The notes under the pieces are model-generated. The model had not been told where the DNA came from and did no database searches. It saw only the letters and a list, made by a program, of their open reading frames with translations. Below, one piece after another: positions 23,434 to 34,598 of a stretch of DNA of 64,000 nucleotides. The first letter of the stretch is position 1, and every line of letters starts with the position of its first letter. The stretch lies in NCBI GenBank assembly GCA_024291935.2, contig CM044310.1, positions 117,190,213-117,254,212 on the forward strand. The letters run 5' to 3'. A program made the translations under genes and the position numbers. This DNA is from Okapia johnstoni. Lineage: Eukaryota; Chordata; Mammalia; Artiodactyla; Giraffidae.

Positions 23434-23645
23434 TGGACTTCCCAAGTGGCTCAGTGGTAAAGAATCCACCTGACAAGCAGGAGACATGGGTTCGATCTCT
23501 GGGTCGGAAAGATCTCTTGGAAAAGAGAGTGGCTACCCACCCCAGTATTCTTGCCTGGGAAATCCCAGGGACAGAGGACCCTAACAGTTTACAGTCCATG
23601 GCGTAGCAAGAGTCGAACACAATTTAGCGACTAAACAACCACAAC
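23434..23645 (+). repeat. Bov-tA SINE
   Basis: GACTTCCCAAGTGGCTCAGT head, degraded end CGAACACAATTTAGCGAC. Confidence 0.85.
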
Positions 23646-24239
23646 ACACAGCATAATAATTATTTGCAAAATAATCACCACAATGTCTAGTTACAAATCA
23701 CCACATATAAACACTTTTTTTCTACTGATGAGAATGAGTTTTTATGTGAAATCGCTAATTAAAAAAAAAAGTTGGCAAAACATTAAACACTTTGAAAGTA
23801 CTGGGGGAATTAAGTCTCATGGTCTTCAGGACACCAGTGTAACTGCTCAGGGTTGTGGGGGGGGCAAGTGCATGGAAAAAACAAGAAGAGTGCAGGAGGC
23901 CTGGCTGAAAAGAAATGGAAAATGGAAAAAGAGGCAAAGGTAGACAGAGGAGCCAGGACCCGAAGGCACCGGGCTGGGAGCGGGGAGGTGAAGGGTCAGC
24001 TGAGGGGAGGGATGGGACCTGGAGGTGCAGAGATAGGAGAAAGGAGGTCCAGGTGACACCTTGGGACAGATGACCAGCCAGGGAGGCCAAGGAGGGTGTG
24101 AAGGACGGGGAGGGTGCGATAGAGAGCAGGCCCACCAACCATCCGGCAGAGGAGACAGGTGAGCCAAGAGGGTAGGGAGGAGAGGGGCAGATACCGGAAG
24201 ACGCTGAGACCTCCGAGCTCCCGCTTCCGCCAGGAGACC

Positions 24240-24330
24240 TGCCTCTCTGCACGGGGCCTCACACACAGACACACACACACACACAGACACACACAGACAC
24301 ACACACACTCACACACAGCCACACCTGGCC
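24240..24330 (+). repeat. (CA)n-rich microsatellite
   Basis: Interrupted CACACAGACACA repeats over about 90 bases; the region to 25,100 stays rich in CTGTGTCTC-type low-complexity words, including a TG tract near 24,612-24,630. Confidence 0.85.
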
Positions 24331-25319
24331 CCTCGAGCTGGGCTCTGAGACTAGACCAGCAGCACATAGGGTTGCATCTTCACAGCTCTTGAGGCCACCG
24401 CCTCCGCGCCTCTACATCTGTGTCTCTGTGAGTGTGAGCTCCTGGGGCGACCAAGTGTGAGGGCCTCTCTCTGGCCGCGTCTCCCCGCTTGTGTCTCCCT
24501 CCGGTCTCTGTGTATCCCGGTCTTTCTCCCTGGCTCTGGGTACCAATGCCGAGTGTTTAACTGGGTCTGTCTGATTCCACATCTGAGCCTCTGGCTGCGA
24601 GTGAATGACTCTGTGTGTGTGTGCGTGCGCTTGCACACATGCACACGTGCACCTCTGCTTACACACGCCTCTGTCTTTCTCACACTCTCCCTCTTGCCCT
24701 CCACTGATGGCTGACTCTCTCTGTAGCAGATTGGGCCCTGTGCCTCTTAGTGGCCCCCTGTACATCTCTGGTGTTGGGGTGCCCCCGGACTCCTTGTCAT
24801 CTGTGCCCTGAGTCTGTCCCCGTGCGCCCAGGGTCTGTGGCTCCCTGTGTCTCTGCCTCACCTGCTCCCTGGCTCTGTGTGTGAGGATGGTGTGTTCCCT
24901 TCTCTCCCCGACTCTTTCTTTTGGAAATTAAGTAACTCCGTGTATGTTTGGCTCCGTGGTGATGCGCCCTAATTGCGTGTGTGTCCGTTTGGGAGTCGCG
25001 TCCCCCTCTCTCACTCTGGCTGTGCCTCTCTCTGTCTCTTCTGTCTCCCTCCCTTCCCTGCCTCCTCCGAATCCCTCCCGCTCTGCTCTATGTCCCTCGT
25101 TCCTGAGTGTGCTTTGGAAGCTCCGGTGCTGGGATCAGAGGAGACCCCAGGGAAGAAGGACGGTGGGGAGGGGAAAAGGAGGTGCAGGTTAGGAGCAGCC
25201 AAGAGACGGGAAGAGGGAAGGGGCCCGATCCTGGCTCAGGTCGGGGGTCGGGGGCGGGGAGTTTTTTTTAAGCGGGAAGAGGATGCTGCCCACGGCCTGG
25301 ACCAGGAGGGAAGCGACTA

Positions 25320-27010
25320 AGGCTACTCCCAGCTGCCGCCGGAGCCCGAGTTCCTGTCTGGCGGCTGCGCGGCCGGGACTCGGGATGTGAGGCGCATAGC
25401 AATGGGGCGCTGCGGAGGCTCGACTGCAGCTCCCAGCTGGGGAGGGGGTGGGGAGGGGGCCGAGGGGCGGCCCTGAGGCTCCCTCCCCCTCCCCCTTCCC
25501 AGCTGGGCTCTCCCCAGGGGATTTCCTCACCCTGAGAAAGTCTCTTCCAGAAAGCCCGGTCTGAGGCTGCAGGGAGCGGGGCGGGGAGAAGGGCCCGGGG
25601 CTCCGGAGGAGGTGGGGTGGGGAGGGAGGGGGAAGATGGGAGTGCCCGAGAGACCGGTTAGGGGTGGGCGGGCGAGGGGGCATCCTGGGCCTCAGGACCC
25701 CGAGTCCTGCAGAGAGAGTGGCCGGACCCCTGGCCTGAGAGAAGGAGGAGCCTGCGGATGTGGGGGCTTGAAAACGTGGGCGGAACCCTGGACAGAGGAA
25801 CCCTGGACAGAGCCTGGGTCTCGGGCTCCTAGGGACTGAAGGCGAGCTGGGAAAATCCGAGGGCCCGAGAAGGAGAGATTCCAGAGAGGAGGCCCCTAGG
25901 ACCGGGGGACGGGGACTGGGGGATCCCTTGAAGTGAGGAGGCAAGGATGGAGGCCCTGAGTGAAGAAAGGTCACAGAAGGGGGTCCCGGACAGAGCAGGA
26001 TGGAGCGAAAGAGTCTGGGAGTGCTAGAGAGCAGCTCCAGACCCGTGCCCAGGTGAGGGTCCTAAACAGAGAGGGGAAGTGGTAAGGGGTCCTGAGAGGA
26101 ACAAGGTAGGGGCTGGGGGCTAGAGGAGAAAGATGCTAAAGTTGGGGTCTCCTGGAGAGGGGATCAAGGGGGGATATCGGGGAGAGAGTGAGACACGGGG
26201 GTAGGGGGTGGGGGGAGACATGAGTGGATCCTGAGGGGAAGATGAGGAGCAGTTAGAAGGTCTTAGAAGAGCAGGTATGAGGGAGGGAAGGCCTGGGAGG
26301 GCAGCAAGTGGGGGAGGGGAGGGTCCTAAGCCGAGAAGGCTAAGGACGGTGGGGGGCTGGTAGTGGTCCCAGAGAGACACGTGCCTGGGGATGCAAGGCC
26401 CCACGAAGCAGAATGGGGTCAAGGAAGAGGGTCTTGGGAAGAGGGAGGGACCGGGGTTCGGTGGCCCCTCAGTCGGGGTTGGGGGACCCCAGAGGGAGAA
26501 GGGCTGCAGGTTGGGGAGGGGGTATCTCATTCCCCAGTCACCCCTCCGTTTTTTCCCATTCTCACTTCCCAAACTCCCCGGTTCTCCCCGGTTGCCACGG
26601 CAACCGCTCCTGCCAGGCGCGGTCACCAAGGAAACCCCGTGCCCGCCTCTCCCCCCGTCCCCATCACTGGAGTGCCCCCCCACCCCAAGCAGCAGCGGTG
26701 TGGAAGGTGGGAGGGGCAATGGGGGGGGGAGAACTCGGACTCCCGACCCAGAGAAGGGGCCCAAACCTACATCCAGCAGCCCCCTCCCCCCCGCCGCAAG
26801 CCTCCATCCTCAGCCCCACAGCTGGATACGCAGCGACCGCCAGTCGTGCATTTCCCCCCCATCCCTCGGCGGCGGCGACCCCCCAACACAGAACTAAGAA
26901 CCCTCACCCGACCGCCTCTCCCACCGGCTTCTGCTCTCCAGCAGGCCCCGCCCACTGTCCTCTGCCGCCCCCCCCATCCCAGAGGAGGCCCAAGACCACG
27001 GTCCCCTAAT
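25320..27010. promoter_or_regulatory. GC-rich flank inside LRRC4B intron 1 with paired RFX X-box-like sites
   Basis: GC-rich, gene-free DNA just downstream of LRRC4B exon 1. A perfect dyad GTTGCCACGGCAAC lies at 26,591-26,604 and a second, weaker match GTCACCAAGGAAAC at 26,622-26,635, 31 bases start to start. Both fit the RFX X-box pattern (the second with one deviation). A minus-strand donor-like sequence (CAGG then GTGAGG) lies near 25,523. No SINE interrupts about 25,300-29,690, consistent with a protected promoter region. Function is inferred from motifs only. Confidence 0.45.
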
Positions 27011-27090
27011 TAGAGAATGCCCCCCCACCCCGCCACCCCCGCCGCGGTTCCTCCTCCCGCCCCCGCCCGGGCCCTTCGGCGGCTACTCAC

Positions 27091-27600
27091 AGCGAGGAAA
27101 GGGGCTCCTTCCGGGGGGCAGCATGCCCGGCCCGCGGGGGGAGGACCCCCCAATGAGGCACCGGGATCCGGGGTGCGAGGCCCGCTGCGGGGAGGCGCGG
27201 GGGGGCGGGGCTGCGGCCCGGCCCGGGGCTCTCGCGTTCTGCGACCCCCTCCCCGGCTCTTGTTTGGGGAGGGGGCTTCCGCAGCGGCAGCGGTGGGGTT
27301 CGGCGGGGGGTGGGGGGCCGCTCTGCCTCCTCGCCCGTCCGCCCGCCCGCCCGCCCGCCGCCCGGCCCGGCGCCCTGGTCCGCCGGCCCGCCTTCCTTCT
27401 TGCCTTCCTTTCTTCCCTTCTTTCTTTCCTCGCTTCCTTCCTTCCAGCCTTCCTGCCTGCCTTCCTCCCTCCCTCCTCGGGCCGCCGGCGCCGCTCTCCC
27501 CCCACCCCACCCCCCCCAGGCCCCGGCCCCGGCCCCGGCCCCCGCCTCGGACGGTGCGGCAGCGACCGAGAGCAGCCGAGAGCGGCAGAGACGGGAGCGG
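27091..27600 (-). other. LRRC4B: LRRC4B probable 5' UTR first exon and CpG-island promoter
   Basis: On the minus strand this very GC-rich block ends at a good donor (CCTCGCT then GTGAGTAG, GT at 27,090-27,089), which could splice to the acceptor at 10,470. The block holds a (CCGC)n tract near 27,338-27,360, a CTTC-rich tract at 27,388-27,480 and four GGGGCC units at 27,519-27,543. Beyond about 27,600 the + strand becomes purine-rich without coding character. The long open frames here on either strand are by-products of stop-poor GC-rich DNA. The first base of the exon is not determined, and other first exons are possible. Confidence 0.55.
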
Positions 27601-29690
27601 AATACTGATGATGGAGGGGGAGCGGGAGGGAGGGGAGGGAGGGCGCCGGGAGGGGGGGGAGGCTGCCCGGGAAGGAGCGGAGAGGGGAGAGGAGGGAGGA
27701 GAGGAAGAAGGGAGGGGAGGGAGGGAGGAAACCGGGGGGGGGGGGGAGGGCAAGGGGGAGGGCCGAGGGGGGAGGGGAGGGGTGAAGCGGTGGGAGACAG
27801 AGATGGGGAAGAGACAGAGGGACGGGGGAAGAGCCGGGAAGGATGGAGGGAAGGGGAGAGGGAGGCGAGCTTGTCCTGCCCGGGATGGGAGGCTGGGAGA
27901 GGAGAAACTCCTAGCGCACCTTTGGTAAATATTGGCAGGGGCGAATGCGGGAGGGCACGGGGGCCAGGCAGGGCCAGAGCGAAGGGGTAGAGAGGAAGCG
28001 GAGCTGGGGAGAAGGAAAGGGGCAGGCAGAGGCCAGGACAGGGGCCGCGAGGGGAGAGATGGTCAGGGGCCTGGAGGAGCCCCGGGAGCTGGCAAGTGGG
28101 GGAAGGGAGGAGGAAGGGGAGAGGTGGGAGAGGGCGGGAGGAAAGGTCAGGGAGCTTTGGGCGGGTGGAATGTGGGGACAGGGAGGGAGCCCCGGGGAAA
28201 CCAAGCGGGACCGAGATGAGAGGACGGAGACCGAGGGAGGGGTGGGGGGAGAGGGGAGGTCCAGGGCAGCGGAGAAAGGAGCCTGGCAGCTAGAGCCGTG
28301 GAGGCAGGCTGGGGGAGGGAGGGCAGGGGCCTGGGCAGGACTTGAACCCCCACGGTGTGCCCACCTCGTCACCCCGCCCCCACTCAGCACCCCGAGAGAG
28401 GATCCTCATACCCACTTTCCGGATGAGGATACTGGGCTCTCCGGGGGACAAGGGCGGCAGCATCTCAGTGCGGAATCTGGGCTCTGTACGGGGTATCTTG
28501 GAGGAGCCAAGAGGAGGTCGGGCCCTGGCAAGGAGCCCCTGGCCCAGATCTGTCGGGTGGCAGGGCAGAGGATGGGCCCACCCCCACCCCCACCCCCACC
28601 TCGTTTTCTCACCTCCCCAGGTGTTGGCGGCGGGTGCTGGGGATACATTTAGAGCTGTGAACCCGCACTGCACCTTGGGTGCAGGGAGGTGGGGAGAGGC
28701 CACAGGGGCCTCTGAGAGGTCACCTCACCCTCCCCCTGCCTCATCAATGCCCCCCCAGCCCCGCCATCTGCTGGCCCCAAAGGCTCAGGCACCAAGGATG
28801 GGGGGGCATGGGGGCTTAGGGGGCAAAGAAATTCAGAAGGGAGCTGAAAGGAGGCAGCCCCTGTCCCGGGCACTGAATTTCCTCCCAGGCAGGAAATTCA
28901 CCTTTTCTTTGTCCCCCTCCACCAAAAGCCCGGCTACTAACTTTGGACAAGGAGAGAAAAGGTACAAGTTCCCTTAGTGGCAAGGTCCCCAGAGAGACTG
29001 ACTCCTTCTATCTTTTTTCTGAGAGCCCCAGGAGGGGCAGACGTATCCCCTTCTTCCCCAGAGGCAGAAGTAGGGTGAAGTGGAAGTCTGCCTGGGGAAA
29101 GAGGGGGGTGGGAGGCAGGGAGGGAAAGTGGGTCACCTTTGGGTGTGTAAGCAGCAGCTGTGGGTGGTGACTGGTTAATGAGAACTACAGAGAGGGGAAA
29201 CTGAGGAAGGAGGGAGCGAGGGGCCGGGGCCTGGGAGCCACAGGTGGGTCACAGAGCACTGGATCCCCACCTTGGTGCTGCTATGGAAACCAGGTTTAGG
29301 AGATGGGAGGTGTGAACACCACCACCCCAGAGCGCAGCATAGTACAGGCTCAAGGTCAGTGGTGATAATGGTGGTAAAACAGTAATAGTAATAACAGCCA
29401 GCGTTTCCTGGCTCCAGTCAGACTTGGACACTGTGCTGAGTCCTGCATGAACATCTAGATGATTCCTTACAACCAGCCTCAGCTGGACTTTTAGGGATGC
29501 TTGAGCCCTGGTGGACACAGGCTGAGCAGGATCTGCGAGGCCCCTGCTGTGCCCAGAGTTAACCCTTCAGTTAACCTGGAGGCTTGCTGGTAAGAGGCCA
29601 GAATGGGGAAGCACAGAAGAGTTTCCACATCTTACCAACTCCCAGGCCTCCCCGGTCTGGTCTGAACCTATTTCAGAGAAACAGAAGAGC
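27600..29690. other. Purine-rich DNA upstream of LRRC4B, no gene seen
   Basis: From 27,600 to about 28,300 the + strand is strongly purine-biased (GGGAGG, GGGGAAG and similar runs), a probable low-complexity promoter flank. 28,300-29,250 is unique-looking sequence with a short (CCCCCA)n tract near 28,577-28,600. 29,340-29,480 looks like a degraded MIR. Open frames on the + strand here are repetitive Arg/Gly/Glu strings and not believed. Confidence 0.5.
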
Positions 29691-29696
29691 GCTAGG

Positions 29697-29933
29697 ACAG
29701 GACTTCCCTGGTGGTCCAGTGGTTAAGAGACTCTGCCTTGCAATGCAGGGGACCTGGGTTCAGTTCCTGGTTGGGAAACTAAGATCCTACTTGCTACACG
29801 TGGCGGAGCAGCTAAGCCTGTGTGCCATAACTGGAGAGCATGTGCACCACAAGTAGAGAATCATCGCCATCAAGAAAGATCTCCAATAATGCAACTAAGG
29901 TCTGATGCAGCATAAAAAAAAAAAAAAAAAAGG
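29697..29933 (+). repeat. CHR-2-like SINE with poly(A) tail
   Basis: Starts ACTTCCCTGGTGGTCCAG and ends in an 18-base A run at 29,914-29,931. Confidence 0.88.
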
Positions 29934-29939
29934 ACTAGG

Positions 29940-30895
29940 AAGACAGAGGCAGGCGGGGCGGCAGGCTGCAAGTGATGAGGATGCCTCTCGGAGGAAGTGG
30001 CATTGGAGCCGAGATTTAAATGATGAGGAAGCAGCTGTCTGCGTGTGCAGCCGAGAGTCCATGGGCTGAGGAGGTATGGCGAGCAGAGGCATGGGGCTGG
30101 CTGCAGGCTTGGCCTGTTTGAGAGACGAAATAGGACAGGTGGGGCAGAAACAGGGCAGACACAGGGAGAGCAGAAAGGCAGGAAGAAGAGCCCCAGATTA
30201 GCGCAAACACAAAACCAAGCCCAGGCGACCATCTGTCCCCTAAACTTTGCCCGAAAGCTGAACTCTAGCGGCAGTCCTGAGCAACCCAAACCCAGATCCC
30301 CATTTTTTTCGTGGACGTTTTTCAACACTGACTGGGGCTTATGATGGACCAGAAACTCTATTGCCTAAGAAGGAGTGGCAGTGACCCCAGGACCTCCCCT
30401 CCCCCGCATAGTAATGGACACTCAAAAAAAAAATCAAACTTAAAGTACACATTTCCTTTGGGATAACATTTCAGAGGCTAACACAAAATCAAATTTCTCT
30501 GCTTCAGGCTGTAAAAAAAAAATTTTTTTTTTAATCCGCTCTGTGTGTTAGCTGGTCATCTCACCCTGATCAGAGTTCTCATGGACAGGTTTACCTTTGA
30601 TAAATAAAATATGGGCCAAGGAAGGAAGTTTTCACTTACAGTAGTTTGGTTTGCCCAGGAAACTCTTTAAAAGTGGGATCCACAGGAGATAATGGCTAAT
30701 GGCTAGAGGTATCACGCACACCCCCACCCCCAGCTGTGTTCCTGTGTTTTGTTCAATACATTTGCACTAAGCAGCTACTGTGGATAAACAAGTCATAAAC
30801 AAGATAGTCACTGACTTGGAGAGTTCTGGGAGTGGGAGAATATCACAGTGGGTGCTCAGGTAAGCTCTGATCCAGCCTCCAATTCTGACCTTCAC
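29940..30895. other. Intergenic, no gene recognised
   Basis: 29,940-30,060 resembles L2/MIR3 (GTGGCATTGGAGCCGAG). 30,420-30,540 holds A/T homopolymer runs. Otherwise nothing recognised. Confidence 0.35.
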
Positions 30896-30904
30896 TATTT
30901 GTGG

Positions 30905-31262
30905 TTGTTCAGTTACTAAGTCACGTCCAACTCTTTGCAACCCATGGACTGCAGCATGCAAGGCTTCCCTGTCCTCCACTATCTCCCAGAGTTTGCTCAA
31001 ATTCCTGTCCATTGAGTCAATGATGCCATCCAACCATCTCATTCTCTGTCTCCCCTTCTCCTCCTGCCTTCAATCTTTCCCGCATCAGGGTCTTTTCTAA
31101 TGAGTCTGCTCTTTCCATCTGGTGGTCTAAGTACTGCAGTTTCAGCTTCAGCATCAGTCCTTCCAGTGAATATTCAGGGTCAGTCTCCTTTAGGATTGAC
31201 TGGTTGGATCTCCTTGCAGTCCAAGGGACTCTCAAGAGTCTTCTCCAGCACCACACCAGCCC
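30905..31262 (-). mobile_element. BovB LINE 3' end, 5'-truncated
   Basis: Reverse BovB; its minus strand still reads the C-terminal RTE peptide words CWRRLLRVPWTARRSNQSIL before the 3' tail. Confidence 0.88.
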
Positions 31263-31279
31263 TCAGCACGTAAATGAAT

Positions 31280-31496
31280 AAAAAGCCTAATGCGTGCAGC
31301 ACAGCTGTGTCCAGCTCTTTTGTGACCTCAGGGACTGTAGCCCGCCAGGCTCCTCTGTCCATGGAATTTTTCAAGCAAGAATACTGGAGTGGGTTGCCAT
31401 TTTCTCCTCCAGGGGATCTTCCTGACCCAGGGATTGAAACTGCATCTCCCGCATTGGCAGGCAGATTCTTTACCGCTGAACCACCTGGGAAGCCCT
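31280..31496 (-). repeat. Bov-tA SINE
   Basis: Reverse Bov-tA abutting the BovB fragment; ends CCGCTGAACCACCTGGGAAG. Confidence 0.87.
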
Positions 31497-31589
31497 GACT
31501 TTCACTGTGCCTCCAAACTAATCCCTAATTCATCAGAGAGATGGCAACTGCTGACCAAGGAACACAGTTAGATGTAGAGCAACATCCCT

Positions 31590-32190
31590 GTGACCTCGCT
31601 TGTCGAGTTTCTGAAACATCTGCGTTTGTCCTGAGTCAGTGTGGCTGGCCATGTTTTCCAAAGGTGGTTGCAACACTCCCTCCACTCCCATCCTGCACAC
31701 TCTGGTCCTCCTCCACGTGCACGTCCTCAAAACTGCGAGGGCTTTTATGACCTTTTAGACCAATGGAATGGCAGAAGCGACACCCTGTGACTTCCAAGGT
31801 TAGGTCATAAAAGCGATGCATCTCCTGCTTTACTTGCTGGAGTATTGCCTCTTGAGCCTTTGGTGGCTTCATAAGCTGACTGAGGGCCCTGAGGCTGCCG
31901 TGCTGGGAGGAAGCTCAAACTATCCTATCCAGGGAGAGGCCACACAAGACGCCCTGAGGCTACCTGAAGAGGGAAGAAGGCCTGAGCAGCATGTGGCTGC
32001 GTTAGCTCTTCTTCGGTGACAGCCCTAGCTGCAGTTTCACTGTGTCCGCTTTAGTGCCAGAACGGCCAGCTGACTCCCAAATTCTTGACTTGCAGAGACC
32101 TGAAGAGATAATAAAATAATCTTGTTGCCTTAAGTCGCTAATTATTGGGGGTGATTTACTGTACAGCAATAGGTAACTGCAACAGTCACA
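31590..32190 (+). repeat. MaLR (MLT1-type) LTR
   Basis: Old ERVL-MaLR LTR: ACCAATGGAATGGCAGAAG, CCCAAATTCTTGACTTGCAG and the end AATAAAATAATCTTGTTGCC then GCAATAGGTAACTGCAACAG. Non-coding relic. Confidence 0.75.
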
Positions 32191-32535
32191 GACATGGGAC
32201 ACGACACTCTAGTTCTTTATTAGACAGGAAATCTCAAACCGTCTACACCACCAGTGATTGAATGTTTGGCTGAAATAAACTGAACCACTCTGGTCTTGGT
32301 TTCTAGATATTGCTCCCCCTAAAAGGAACCAGACTCCTTGGGAAAGGAGCTACTTCTGGGTGTGGGGCAGGACAATTACAAAATAAGCCTGGGACATCAT
32401 TTTTTTTGCCACAAAGGCAAGAAAGTACTCAAATACTAGCGGGGCCATTTCAAAGGGACCCAGGAGACAACTTGAAGGGATTCTCATTGGCAGAAGTTGG
32501 GACAATTGGAGGAATGACTTGTGATGTTGGTAACG

Positions 32536-32563
32536 TGTGCGTATGTGTATGTGTGTGTGTGTG
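32536..32563 (+). repeat. (GT)n microsatellite
   Basis: GTGTGCGTATGTGTATGTG then uninterrupted GT units. Confidence 0.9.
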
Positions 32564-32753
32564 TGAAGTAGTTCACAGTTTCAACATTAGATTTGTGGTA
32601 TGTTTTTTGAGTTGACGTATATATGTGAAGCTGGGGTTTTGGCAGTTCTATGATTAAAAGCCAGCACTGCCCTGAAAATCTCTGTGGAACTGGAAATGAG
32701 GGTCGTGGTGTCTAATCTGATTCTGAAGTTTGAGAGGTTGTGCAGTACCCAAC

Positions 32754-33034
32754 CGGAGAAAGCAATGACGACCCACTCCAGTACTCTTGCCTGGAACATC
32801 CCATGGATGGAGGAGCCTGGTAGGCTGCAGTCCATGGGGTCTCGAAGAGTCGGGCATGACTGAGCGACTTCACTTTCACTTTTCACCTTCATGCATTGGA
32901 GAAGGAACTGGCAACCCACTCCAGTGTCCTTGCCTGGAGAATCCCAGGGATGGGGGAGCCTGGTGCGCTGCCGTCTATGGGGTCTCACAGTGTTGGACAC
33001 GACTGAAGCGACTTAGCAGCAGCAGCAGCAGCAG
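32754..33034 (+). repeat. BovA2 dimeric SINE with (AGC)n tail and target duplications
   Basis: Two tandem Bov-A monomers (CACTCCAGTACTCTTGCCTG and CACTCCAGTGTCCTTGCCTG), then an AGC microsatellite tail at 33,015-33,034. Perfect duplications CAGTACCCAAC at 32,743-32,753 and 33,035-33,045. Confidence 0.92.
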
Positions 33035-33059
33035 CAGTACCCAACAGTTGCACACATCC

Positions 33060-34160
33060 TGTTAGCGAGCAATTAGGATGAAGCGAAATGTTTTTTCTTT
33101 TGATTTATGCTCATTACTTTTTCCATTGGTGCTAACTCTTACATTGCAAGGACCTAACTACCTAATAGATGAAAGAGTTAGGTGTTCCTGTAGGGTCTTG
33201 AGGAATACCATGAAAAAAATTACTGAGGCACTAAAGGTACTGTGAGATGAGGGTGTTTCAGAACCTCTGCACCAGACTTAATTTCCATCCTATAGAAAAA
33301 AGGATAGAGGAACAAGTCAAAAGATACTACAGAAACGATCAGACAAATCCAGAAGGTAGAGAACTTGACAAGGTAATTGGCCTGGTCTCTTTAAAAAGTC
33401 AGTTTCATGAGGGAGCAAAAAAAGGGTGGAATAGCAGCTTTAGATTAAAACGTATTAATGAGACACAACCTGTGCTCAATCCCTTGAGTCGTGTCTGACT
33501 CTTTGTGGCCCTATGAACTGTAGCCTCCCAGGCTCCTCTGTCCATCGGATGCTCCAGGCAAGAATAGTGGAGAGGGTTGTCATGCTCTCCTCCAGTGGAT
33601 CTTTCCGACACAGGGATCAAACCTGCGTCTCCTGAATCTTCTGCATTGCAGGCAGATTCTTTACTGCTGAGCCACCGGAGAAGCCCCCAAACCAGATGCA
33701 ATTGCATAGAGCTTGCTTGGATCCTGGTTTGAAAGACAGTCTATGGGCAATTGGGAAAATGGAACTTAAACCTGATCTTAAAAACGTTAGGGAATTAATG
33801 TTAGTCTTCTCTAGTGTGATAATATGATATTGTGATTATGTAGGAGAATGTTTTTACTCTTAGGAGATTCATGCTGGAATATTTACACCTGAAACTTAAC
33901 TTTTAAAAAGTTGACATTTGAAATGTTAACAATTGTGGAACTGAAATGATGGGTGTATGAATGCTCGTTGAAATTTGCTTTTCAATTTTCTATATATTTG
34001 ACACTTTTCTTACATAATCAGGAGGGGGTAGTCCACTGAGAGAAGTAACATTTAGGATAGTTGTTATTTGCTATGAACCCTTTTCCCCTCCTGCATAAAT
34101 ATTAATAATTTTTGCCTCCACATTCACGCTATCTCTCATCTTAAATAAAAATCACCCCAA
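33060..34160 (+). repeat. Old interspersed repeat, family not assigned, split by a Bov-tA
   Basis: Sequence such as AGATAATATGATATTGTGATTATG-type words and GCTTGGATCCTGGTTTGAAA looks like a diverged dispersed repeat on both sides of the SINE at 33,472-33,688. I could not name its family; the short frame at 33,247-33,498 is not a gene. Confidence 0.4.
33472..33688 (-). repeat. Bov-tA SINE
   Basis: Reverse Bov-tA ending TACTGCTGAGCCACCGGAGA. Confidence 0.87.
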
Positions 34161-34163
34161 AGT

Positions 34164-34522
34164 TCCTTTTTTTCCTTTTCTCTTTCTTTCTTTCCTTTCT
34201 TGAGCACAGAAAGCTTTATTGCAGGGCCAAGCAGGGGACAGGTAATCCGCTCTCAAAAAACCTGAACTCCTAGGACTTCTCTGGTGGTCCAGAGGTTAAG
34301 AATTCACCTTGCAATACAAGGGACATGAGTTCGATTCCTGGTAGAAGAACTAAGATTCTACATGCCATGGAGCAAATAAGCCTGAGCACCGAAACTACTG
34401 AGCCCGCATGGCAAAACACAAAGATCCCACAAGAGGCAGCAAAGGTCCTGAAGATCCTGTCTGCCCCAACTAAGACCCAACAACGCCAAGTCTAAAAGAC
34501 AAAACCCCAAACCCCTGAACTC
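34164..34522 (-). pseudogene. Possible short retrocopy (minus), later hit by a CHR SINE
   Basis: On the minus strand about 95 unique bases end with GCAATAAAGCTTTCTGTGC followed by a degraded A-rich (T/C-rich on +) tail at 34,164-34,199. Near-duplications CCCAAAGTTCC (34,153) and CCCAAAGTTTCC (34,523) flank it. Parent transcript not recognised. Weaker case than the retrocopy at 36,973. Confidence 0.4.
34271..34513 (+). repeat. CHR-2-like SINE with target duplications
   Basis: Perfect duplications CCTGAACTCC at 34,261-34,270 and 34,514-34,523. Confidence 0.88.
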
Positions 34523-34598
34523 CCAAAGTTTCCACCTTTGAGAACACATCTCCCTGCACCTCATTTTTTGTTCTTTTCAGCAAAACTCCTGAGACAAT

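Larger units (their letters stand above)
1..27600 (-). other. LRRC4B: LRRC4B gene, 5' part (locus extent in window)
   Basis: LRRC4B (NGL-3) is a single-pass postsynaptic adhesion protein with leucine-rich repeats and an Ig domain that binds presynaptic LAR-family receptor phosphatases (known of the family). In this window only the 5' part is present: a probable non-coding first exon ending at 27,091, the first coding exon at 10,137-10,469, and the introns between and after them. The donor after the first coding exon (GTGAGC) has no partner acceptor in the window, so the large exon with the repeats, Ig domain, transmembrane segment and cytoplasmic tail must lie left of base 1. The 5' limit near 27,600 is estimated from GC content, not seen directly. 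Confidence 0.85.

Noticed and set aside
27010..28000. Long overlapping frames on both strands around the LRRC4B first exon
   Set aside because: Pro/Arg/Gly-rich by-products of CCGC, CTTC and GGGGCC tracts and purine-rich DNA; the region behaves as promoter and 5' UTR.
33247..33498. Short frame resembling a charged protein
   Set aside because: It lies in a diverged dispersed repeat, runs into a Bov-tA, and has no splice or promoter context.
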